Assembly (NCBI RefSeq): GCF_001653565.1 | Contig: NZ_LYPB01000077.1 | Location: 1 to 64,000, forward strand | Length of the DNA: 64,000 nt | Direction: 5' to 3' | DNA from: Paenibacillus oryzisoli | Lineage (GTDB): Bacteria; Bacillota; Bacilli; Paenibacillales; NBRC-103111 | Shown: positions 44,335 to 54,600 of the stretch, piece after piece | Numbering within the stretch: the stretch's first letter is position 1 | Layout: the number at the start of each line of letters is the position of its first letter | The notes under the pieces: generated by a model | What the model was told of the DNA's origin: nothing | What the model saw: only the letters and a program-made list of their open reading frames with translations | Database searches by the model: none | Program-made: the position numbers and the translations under genes

Positions 44335-47300
44335 GTGGGACTTATAAGCCCAAAACATATGCTAGCGGTTTTATTAAGCGTTGCAGTAATTGCGATCCTT
44401 CTTATAAAACCAACAAGTATTTCCGCTAGCTCAAATACCAATCTTTTATCAAATGCCAGTTTTGAAGATGCAGTTGGTAACAATCCTACGGGGTGGTTTA
44501 ATGAGATTGCCACAGGAGCAACAGGTACGATTGAAACTGTGCAAACTCCTGTTGTTGAAGGGAATAAAGCAATCAGGATTACAGCTGCAGGTCTGCAATC
44601 TTGGAATTCAGCGAATGTTCATCAAACGATTAATGTTGAGCCAGGTAAATATTTTGAGTTGTCAGCAAATTATTACATCCAAACACTAAATAACTCTAAC
44701 ACAGAATTGTATGTAGAATTTTATGATGCTCAGGGGAATTGGATTAATGGCACTCATTCCAAGTATGAGGGTACTTCCAATGGCTACATTAAATTAGAGA
44801 AATCTGGTTTAACACCAGAAAACGCAAAACAAGCAATCGTTTACTCTATTCTTCGTGCAAAAGAAGGCATAGGATCAGGTACTCTATTCGTCGATGATTT
44901 ACTCTTTACTTACAAGACGAGCGGCAATTTGCTTACGAATGCGAATTATGAGAATGTAGTTGGTACTTTGCCAATTGGGTGGGAAAAAGAAATTGCAACG
45001 GGCGCTATTGTAAATATTGAATCTGTGTCATCAACATTTTCCGAAGGTAGCAAATCTATTAAAATGACAGCAACAGGTCTTCAACCATGGGAATTCGTTA
45101 GACTTGGTCAGAATAATATTAATGTGCAGCCAGGTAAGCCATTTGAAGTAACAGGGGATTTTAAAGTAGAGACTCTGAATAACGCTTTTGTACAATTGAA
45201 TGTGGTTTTTTATAATCATAATGATGAAATTATAAGTAATATTTCTACTAACTATGAACAACTAACTGATGGATTTGTCAAATTAAATAAAGTCAGCATA
45301 ATTCCTCAAAATGCGAATTATGCCAAAGTTTATGCGATTTTATGTGCAAACGATGCATCTGGATCGGGAACTATTTATGTAGATAATTTGGCATTTACTT
45401 ATAGTCCAAGTACCAATTTAATGACAAATCCAGGCTTTGAAAATGTTATAGGTACTTCTCTTTATTCTTGGCAAAAGAGTGTAGCGAACGGTGCAACAGG
45501 CTTAATTCAATCTGTAGCAACCCCAGTTGCACGTGGTAGTAAGGCGGCTAAGATAACTGCAACCAACTTGCCAATTTGGGACTCAGCTAGTATACATCAA
45601 AGTATAACTGTAGAACCAGGAAAACCCTTTGAAATATCTGGAGACTATAAAATAGAAACATTGAATAAATCATATGTTGTCTTGTGTGTGGAATTCTACG
45701 ATGATCAATATAATTTTATTGATTCGATTCAAACAAGTTATGATGCGACTACGACCGAGTATACACGACTTTTTAAGCAAGGGATGACCCCCGCAAATGC
45801 TAAAAATGCGATTGTATATGGGATATTAAGGGCTAACGAAGCACTTGGATCGGGGACAATTTATCTTGATAATTTAAGTTTTGCTTATAGGTCAAGTAAT
45901 AACTTACTTAAGAATGCGAGTTATGAAAATGCACAATTGGGTTGGGATAACAGCATTCCAAGTGGAGAGACAGGAAAAGTTGAAACTGTCGATTCACCTG
46001 TTTCGGAGGGAAGCAAAGCTATAAAATTAACTGCAACAAATCTATCACCTTGGACTTCAATGCATATTCGTCAAGGGTTAAATGTAGAACCAGGGAAGTC
46101 ATATGAATTAGCAGGAAATGTGAAGATTGATGCATTAAATAACACGAATGTGAAATTGTATGTGGAGTTTTATGACAATCAGTATAATGGGTTAGGCTCA
46201 AATTATACAAGTTATGAAGAAACAACAAATGGATTTGTAGAGTTAAAGGTAACCGGAGAAGTTCCATCAAATGCAGCTATTTCTATTGTCTATATAATAT
46301 TAAGCGCAAATGAGGGGACTGGAACGGGAACAATTTATCTAGACAATATGAGGTTTACAGAAGGGAATACGGTGTTAGATGTAGTAGTTCCAACAACTCC
46401 ACAAGGCTTGACAGTTTACAATATTACGGAAACTTCTGCTGATTTATCGTGGGGTGCATCATCAGATAATAAAAGTGTTATCGGATATGATGTGTATAAA
46501 GGCCCAACTTATATTGGAAGTACGTCAGGGACCTTATACTCAATTAACATGTTAGAGCCCAATAAAACCTATTCCTTTACAGTGAAAGCGAAAGATTTGG
46601 TTGGTAATGTGTCATCAGAGAGTAATTCTGTAACATTTACAACAGATGTAACGGCGCCATCAGCCCCTACAATACTTCCTAGTACGACAGCGTGGACTAA
46701 TGTACCGATTATTGTAACGATTACCTCTGGAGTAGATACTGGAACGGGAGTTAGAAAAAGTCAGTATAAAATTAATTCAAATGGAAGTTGGATTGATTAT
46801 GAAAGTCCAGTATCGATTTCCAATATAGGTGAAACAACAATCTTCGCTCGAACAATTGATCAAGTGGGAAATATTTCGGAAGTTAGCTCATATAAGGTAA
46901 ATAAATTTGACAACCAAATACCAACGACTCCAAGTATCTCATTAAGTAGCATGAGTTGGTCCAATACTCCAGTTACGGTTACTGTGCTACCAGGAAATGA
47001 TTATGAAAGTGGAGTAAAGGAGACCCAATACAAGATAGGAGGAAATGGAACCTGGAGTAAGTATAACAACTCATTTGTGGTTAGTTTAATAGGTCAAACA
47101 ACGGTTTATGCTCGTACGATTGATCTTGCCGGCAACATTAGTGCAGAAGTGAGTTCAATAGTCTACATCAATACACCTACAGTGCCGCCTACATCTAACC
47201 CTGATACAGATGAACCTAATGATGATTTTACGTCGGCAGCCTCAATTGTAGGGATAAAGAAATCTTATCTCTCGACAAGTAGTGATGTGGATTATTATCG

Positions 47301-48615
47301 TTGGACAGCAAGCGCAGCAGGGAAAGTTAAGATTGGTTTTGCATCACCTACTACTAAGAATTACAAGTTAGAGATTTATAACTCAAATCTTGAAAAAATT
47401 GGAGCTATATCTCCAGGTGGAGCTGATAGTGCATTCATTAATGTATCTCTCGCTTACACTTACTATGTAAAGGTTAGCGGGATGACTAGTGCTGATTATG
47501 GTATTGCTTCCTATACATTATCTGTTGGTGATGCGGATCCGGATGTTTATGAACCTGATAATAATGCTACAACCACGGCACCAAGCATTGGGTTTTCATC
47601 AGCTATTTCTGGATTTATTGGATCTGTAAGTGATCATGATTATTTTAAATTTGAAACAGGAACAAATGCCGGTAAAGTAAAAGTGAAGCTAGATATGCCA
47701 AGCGATGCAAATTACCATTTAAATATTTACAAAAAAAATGCCATGCTGTCTATTCCAGACTCGGGCACAGGTATTGATGAAGAGGTTTACCTCTCTTTTG
47801 ATGCAGGAGAAACTTATTATATTGAAGTGGTGAATTCTGGGGGAAGTGTTGTAAGTAGCAATAGTTATACGCTTTCTATAGGATCAATTGAAGTAATCGC
47901 AACAGAGCCTAACGATTCACATTTAGAAGCCACAAAAATAACCCCAGGAAATACCTACAGCAGCTATACAATTGGAACTAGCGGAGATAAGGATTACTAC
48001 AGATTCACAGCGAATATAAGCGGAAAGATCGTTATCAAACTGAATGGAGTAAGTGGTAAAAACTATGGGTTACATGTATTCCGCGGAGTAGGCAATCGCC
48101 TAGATCCTAGTAAAATATCTGGGACTGCTCCATTAAAGCAGGTACAGTTCGAGGTTGAGAAGGATCATGTGTACTATGTAGCGGTGATCGGAAATTCATC
48201 TACTGATTATGATGCAACTAACGCTTATTCGTTAAATGTTAGTTCAATTGTACCGGATGATGAGTCTAATGACAGTTGGCCAGAAGCGAAGAATGCAGCA
48301 CTTGGTGTTCCGATAACCTCTTACATTTCAGTGCCTGGTGACGAGGATTACTATTATTTTGTACGTTCAAATACGGGGCTAGTTCGTGTGCAATTAGATG
48401 TTTCCCGTGTATCTTCGTTTAAGGATTACGATATTAAAGTTTACCACGAGAACGGAACGATACTCACTAGAGACAATAGAAATGCAGGTGTCAATGAGGA
48501 TTTCATGTTTACGGCGCAAGCTAATGTGAAATATTACGTTAAAGTCTATGGATATAAAGACACCGACGGAAACTACGGAACGGAACCGTATGTCCTGCTC
48601 ATTACACAACAATAA
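44335..48615 (+). CDS. Giant secreted multidomain protein (CBM-like, Fn3, PPC domains)
   Basis: A 1426-aa protein. I chose GTG 44335, eight bases after GGAGG. Signal segment AVLLSVAVIAILLI leads to cleavage near ISAS. Then come four tandem CBM-like beta-sandwich repeats of about 160 residues (32-675), each with NASFE/NPGFE..GW and GSGT(I/L)..D(D/N)L; a fibronectin type III domain (about 684-769); two Ig-like repeats of about 88 residues (WTNVPIIVTITSG, WSNTPVTVTVLPG); and four PPC-like domains (about 955-1425) with EPND..A and DYYRW motifs. There is no sortase or SLH anchor. Co-directional with the pilus genes; it probably binds polysaccharide or wall. Confidence 0.85.
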   Translation: MGLISPKHMLAVLLSVAVIAILLIKPTSISASSNTNLLSNASFEDAVGNNPTGWFNEIATGATGTIETVQTPVVEGNKAIRITAAGLQSWNSANVHQTINVEPGKYFELSANYYIQTLNNSNTELYVEFYDAQGNWINGTHSKYEGTSNGYIKLEKSGLTPENAKQAIVYSILRAKEGIGSGTLFVDDLLFTYKTSGNLLTNANYENVVGTLPIGWEKEIATGAIVNIESVSSTFSEGSKSIKMTATGLQPWEFVRLGQNNINVQPGKPFEVTGDFKVETLNNAFVQLNVVFYNHNDEIISNISTNYEQLTDGFVKLNKVSIIPQNANYAKVYAILCANDASGSGTIYVDNLAFTYSPSTNLMTNPGFENVIGTSLYSWQKSVANGATGLIQSVATPVARGSKAAKITATNLPIWDSASIHQSITVEPGKPFEISGDYKIETLNKSYVVLCVEFYDDQYNFIDSIQTSYDATTTEYTRLFKQGMTPANAKNAIVYGILRANEALGSGTIYLDNLSFAYRSSNNLLKNASYENAQLGWDNSIPSGETGKVETVDSPVSEGSKAIKLTATNLSPWTSMHIRQGLNVEPGKSYELAGNVKIDALNNTNVKLYVEFYDNQYNGLGSNYTSYEETTNGFVELKVTGEVPSNAAISIVYIILSANEGTGTGTIYLDNMRFTEGNTVLDVVVPTTPQGLTVYNITETSADLSWGASSDNKSVIGYDVYKGPTYIGSTSGTLYSINMLEPNKTYSFTVKAKDLVGNVSSESNSVTFTTDVTAPSAPTILPSTTAWTNVPIIVTITSGVDTGTGVRKSQYKINSNGSWIDYESPVSISNIGETTIFARTIDQVGNISEVSSYKVNKFDNQIPTTPSISLSSMSWSNTPVTVTVLPGNDYESGVKETQYKIGGNGTWSKYNNSFVVSLIGQTTVYARTIDLAGNISAEVSSIVYINTPTVPPTSNPDTDEPNDDFTSAASIVGIKKSYLSTSSDVDYYRWTASAAGKVKIGFASPTTKNYKLEIYNSNLEKIGAISPGGADSAFINVSLAYTYYVKVSGMTSADYGIASYTLSVGDADPDVYEPDNNATTTAPSIGFSSAISGFIGSVSDHDYFKFETGTNAGKVKVKLDMPSDANYHLNIYKKNAMLSIPDSGTGIDEEVYLSFDAGETYYIEVVNSGGSVVSSNSYTLSIGSIEVIATEPNDSHLEATKITPGNTYSSYTIGTSGDKDYYRFTANISGKIVIKLNGVSGKNYGLHVFRGVGNRLDPSKISGTAPLKQVQFEVEKDHVYYVAVIGNSSTDYDATNAYSLNVSSIVPDDESNDSWPEAKNAALGVPITSYISVPGDEDYYYFVRSNTGLVRVQLDVSRVSSFKDYDIKVYHENGTILTRDNRNAGVNEDFMFTAQANVKYYVKVYGYKDTDGNYGTEPYVLLITQQ

Positions 48616-48658
48616 GACTGCTCTTTGATAACTTAATAAAAACATAGGGGGGCCAGCC

Positions 48659-51600
48659 ATGAGCCTAAAATATAGGCTAAAAAGAAACAGAAAACGTCTC
48701 ATAAGCTTTGTTGTGCTTTTGACGATGTTATTTAACTCACTATTGGCTTTTGTACCAGAAGGTAAGGTATTTGCCGCTTCTAGTTTGAATATTACAAGTA
48801 TTGGTCAAACAGCGGCTCAATATTATGTTTCTAGTCTTAGTTCTTATTGGGATGACGACTATTATGCACAGATGGTCTTAACCCGAGATCCAGTCCCGTC
48901 CAGTGGCGGTATTGGAATTGCCAATTATCGCTATTATGACGGTACGTTTATTTATCCACCTGCTAATGGAACTTCGTATACATCTAGCTGGGGAGATCTA
49001 AGTGGTTTAACACCGGGCTCAAGCTATACCGTTTACGCTGCCGTTCAAGCAAAAAATGGCTATTGGTATCCAGCAGGATCATACACCTTTACGACAAGTG
49101 CGACAAATAGCGCTAGTTTACAGATCGTTAGTATCGGTCAAACAGGGGCTCAGTATTATGTCACAAATCTAAGTAGTCCATGGGATGACAACTATTATGC
49201 AAATTTAGCCTTAACACGTGACCCCGTTCCGAATAATGGCGCTACTGGAATTGCCAACTATCGCTATTACGACGGTTCATTTATTTATCCACCGACTGCT
49301 GGAACTTCGTACACTTCAGGTTGGGGGAGTCTTAGTGGTTTAGTACCAGGGACATCTTACACAGTATATGGAGCGGTGCAAGCAAAAAACGGCTTGTGGT
49401 ATCCAGCAGGATCATACACCTTTACGACAAGCGCTTCTAGTGGTGGAGGAAACACAGGCGGAGGTGGAGGAAACACAGGTGGTGGTTCAAGTGAATTTCC
49501 TTATCCGGGAGTTGGCGAACCGTTCTATTATACGAACGATCATGCTTCTCCGTACAACTATGTCATTTTGTGGAACGGGAATGGTGCTAATTATTATCAC
49601 GTGAATCTAGAGAAACATGATGGAACCATTCTGACAACAACACCTAACACAAATAAAGCAAATGTTACATTGACAAGTGGAAGATATACGGTCCGCATCT
49701 ATGCATGTTCTTCTACAGCATTGTCAACTTGTTCTACAACACATTATCAGTTAACTATTACTACACCTGACATGAATGTGGTAACTCCTACTGTATCCGT
49801 ATCCAACATACCAAATACGACGGCAGGCAAGGTTGTATCTGTGAGCGCAAGCTCTAGCACACCATGTTATAGGATGTCAGCAAAGTACACAGTTAATGGC
49901 GTAGATACGTGGTTAGGCGAGCAGAGCTCTTGCAATTATTCAGCTAGCTTTACACCGTCTACGGCTGGTGACTATACAGTAACTGTATACTCGAGGAGTT
50001 ATAACGAAAGTGACCCTAGGTCGGCGACAGCTAGCAGTACTTCAACGTTTACAGTATATCCATATGTTGTAAATCCTACTGTGACCGTATCAAGCATTCC
50101 AACTACCACGGCAGGCAAGGCTGTATCTGTCAGTGCAAGCTCAAGCACGCCATGTTATAGGATGTCTGCAAAATACACGGTTAATGGTGTAGATACGTGG
50201 CTAGGTGAACAAAACTCTTGCAATTATTCAGCTAGTTTTATTCCATCAACAGTTGGTCAATATACAGTAACCGTTTATTCAAGAAGCTACATTGAGACTG
50301 ATCCAAGGTCAGGGGATTCAAGTAACTCTGTAACCTTCTCAGTTACGCCGGATGATACTTATGAACCGAATGATACAATTTCAGATGCAAAAAGTGTCAC
50401 TCCAGGCAGCACAACCAGTTCGTATCTTTCTACTTCGGGAGACTATGACTACTGGAAGTATACACCTTCTACTACTGGGAGTATTAATGTTAAATTAACC
50501 GTTCCCACAGATCCTGCCGGTTTAGATTACGACTTGCAGGTATACGAGGGAACAGTATCAAGCCTGGGATCAAAGATAGAAGAATCTACAAATTCTGGAA
50601 ATGCATCAGAGTCTAAGGATTTTATGGCATTCGCGGGCAAGACGTATTATTTAAAAGTTTACAAAACCGTAGGAACGTTTAGTGCGACATCAGCTTATAC
50701 ACTGATCTTAGGTAACTTGTTCCCAGATAATAATGAAGATAACAACACCTACCTAAATGCCAAACCGATTACACCTGGTGGAAGCAGTATAAGCTCTTAT
50801 ATTTCTTATTTAGCAGATGGGGATGTTTGGAAGTTTACGTCGGGAGCCAATAACATTGGCATGATGACAGCACAACTCACAGTTCCATCTGACGCAGATT
50901 ATGAGCTTCAAGTGTATGAAACTAATACATTGGGTGATCAATTAGCAGATTCCACAAAGACAGGTAACGGTGTACCGGAATCTATTACTTTCCCTGTAAA
51001 TCCAGGAAAAGACTATTTTATTAAAGTATGGAGTAAAAATAACGCATCTCGAAGTGCTTCGGCATATACGCTATCTGTAGGAAACATGCCGATCGATTTG
51101 AGTGAGCCGAACGATGCTATCGCAGATGCAAAGAGTGTCGCAGCAGGTAGTACGACTAGTTCGTACCTTTCCACTCCTACAGACTTTGACTATTGGAAGT
51201 ATACACCTTCTGCTACAGGGGAAGTTAACGTTCAATTAACTGTTCCTTCAGTTCCTGCGGGGTTAGACTACGATTTACAGGTATACGAAGGGACATCATC
51301 AAGTCTCGGGACAATGATAATAGAGTCAAAGAATGCCGGGAATACCACAGAGTCCAAAGACTTTACAGCAACCGGTGGTAAGACATACTATTTCAAAGTT
51401 TACAAAACCGAAGGCACTTACAGCTCAACTTCACCCTATGGTTTGATATTAAGTGGTGTGTTTCAGGATAATTATGAGGAGAACGACACTTACACAAATG
51501 CCAAACCAATTACACCAGGGGGAAGTACAATAAGCTCTTATATTTCCCGATTTAATGATGGGGATATCTGGAAATTCAGCACAGGAGCTTATAATAGTGG

Positions 51601-54600
51601 CACAATGACGGCGGAGCTAATCGTTCCAAACGATGCAGATTTCGAACTTCAAGTATATGAAGGGGATGATGCATCGAGTAATGCACTAAAAGAATCTAAG
51701 AATACTGGCAATGGCGTCTCTGAGTCTATCAGTTTTCAGGTGAAGCCAAATAAAAACTACTATCTTAAAGTTTGGAGCAAAGGAAATGCATCACGAAGCG
51801 CCAATCCCTATGCTCTGTCTGTAGGTTCGTTGCCAACGGTTATCGATAACTATGAAATGAATAACACGGACGAGGATGCCAAGGTAATATCACCCGGGGT
51901 TCCGATTAATTCCTACATTTCCTACGATACAGATGGGGATATATGGAAATTTGAGACAGGCGCTTCGAATATAGGCTCCATGCAGGCTAGATTAACTAAC
52001 ATTCCTGTGGGTGTTAATTATGAACTGCAAGTCTACGAAGGCAGTACTGATAATGATCAAATTGCTGAATCCAAGAATTTATTGAATGCAGAAGAATTGA
52101 TTTCCTTTAAAGTAAAGCCGAACAAAAAATATTATGTGAAGGTGTATAGCCAAGGAAATCAATATCATAGTACATCTCCGTACACGGTTTCGATCGGAAG
52201 CTTACCTGTGGCACCAGACTCCTATGAATCTAACAATACTGCGGCCCAAGCAACGGTACTTACACCTGGTACAGCTATTAGTTCTTACATTTCATCTATG
52301 TCAGATGCAGATTATTTTTACTTCATGACAGATGCGACTTCTGTTGGCTACATGAATATTGGATTAACCGATCCAGAACCTTTTGCGGACGATTTTAAAC
52401 CTGATTATGAATTCCAAGTTTATAAAGGTTCGGAAAGTGATGCTAATTTAGTAGGTTATTCTACAAGTAAGGACCGTTCTTCTACAATCGAAGTAAAAGT
52501 AGTGCCGAATACGAAATATTACATCAAAATCTATAATGGCGGAACTGGTTTTTCACCTGAAACCTATCAGTTAAATGTAGCTGCACTGCCACATGATGGA
52601 GAAGGAAACGATACCGAAGGCACGGCTAAGAATTTACCGCCGCGTGGTGTTGTTGAATCTTATTTATACAAAGCTGGTGATGTGGATTATTGGATGTATC
52701 GTACTGGCGCTTCCGAAACGGGAACTAAAGTTTTTGGTATGAAAGTACCTTCGGGAAGCGATTATGAACTTCAAGTTTATCCAGCTGGTGGATATGATAC
52801 AAGTCTCATGAAGGGATCGTATAATAACAACAACGACTACGAATACGTCTTGATGGAAGTGAGTCCGAATACCACCTATTACATGAAGGTGTACGGTGCA
52901 TTAGGGAAAGGGTTACCAGCGCAATACAGTGAAGAACTCCCCTATACAATTAGTGTTGGAACGGATCAGTACGGAGAAGGAACAACTGGTGGGAACGACA
53001 ATGCCGTCGATTCCTATGAGGTCAATAATACCCGTGATCAGGCTACGCTCGTTGAAGATGGAAGAACGATTAATTCATATCTTTTCTACGATGGGGATGT
53101 TGATTACTACAAAGTAAGGTCCAAGCTGCTTGTAGGGAATATGAACGTGAGCATGGCTGTACCTGCCGGTCAAGATTATGAATTGCAAGTTTATGAGGGA
53201 TCAAGTTCTAGAGTCTGGACATCGGATTTAAAAGGAAATGCCACAGAAACGATTAGCTTTCCCGTTCAGCCAAATACTAATTATTATGTCAAATTATATG
53301 GAGCATCGATAGGAAACGGTCACTCATACAGTGCTAATTTGTTAGATAAATATGTATTAACAATTGGCCAAGCTCCTAATACCACTGTAGATCAATGGGT
53401 TACGGACTTGGAAAGTACGAAGCTGACAAGTCACACGAAATGGGATGAGTCGCAGTTTAGTGAAAGTTCCGATTGGATTGATACAGAGTGGCAGGCGGTT
53501 GACGGTGTTGCCGGTGAATTGAATGATTTACATGAGTACTGGGAGAATCAGAAAGAGTATCTTTTGAACCTGATTAATACAGGGTCTAGTGGTTTGAAGG
53601 AATGGGCTCAGAATCGGTATGATTTGGAGAATGAACGAATTTTCCTTATTGAATTAATGTTAACCGGAACAGAAGGGCAACAATCGTGGGCTGATAGTCA
53701 ATTATTTATCGTTAATCTTGCTTTAAATGGAACGTATGGGCAACAGCAATGGGCATTGGATCTCATACATTGGCAGAACTTATTTAATTATTATCAGAAT
53801 TTGTTGAATCAAAATCCTAGTAATAGTTGGGTAGAAGAACGACGTGATGTAACAGCAGTGTTAAAGGATCCGAATGCACCCAATAAAGAGTGGGCTTTGG
53901 ATCGTTGGAACTGGTTAGTTGAAGAGGATTACCTACAACACCGCATTAACGAGAACCTGGATCTTGATACCGTCAGATGGGCGCAAAGTCGAGCTGATTT
54001 GGTAAATAAGATTCTACACGGCACACAGGAAGAACAGAACTGGGCTAGAAAACGTTGGGGTTTGCTGGAGCTGATTGAGCATGGAACTCCTGCTGAAAGG
54101 GATCAAGCACAAGATGATTTAGATGAGATGGATGGGAAACATGTTCAAGTTATTACAGCTAGTATATCAACTTCTATTAATAGCGACTTTTGTAAGGACA
54201 GCGGTTGCCGTCAAGCAGTCGATAAGATGGCCGCGGCTATGTATGTTGAGCAGTATGATCGAACAAAATCTTTTACTACGAAAGAGTATGAAGATTGTCT
54301 AGAAGGCATAGGCTCTGGAACATTCTGTCGTGAAATTGCTCAGGCTGATTTATCCTATGCAAGCGACTATAACTTTGTTACAGGACAAACTCCTAACGTT
54401 GTCTTAAGTAATGTACAGACATCTAGCAATGATGATCCAGTTAAGCTCGCTTTAAGTTTCCTTAAAGGTCTTGGAGAAGGCGTATACAATACACTAATCG
54501 CGGATTTTGTTAATTCATTAAAAGACATGTGGAACATGCTTAAAAATTGGAAAGATACATTTGAAGGATTAAAGCAACTGGTACAACCGATACTGGACGC

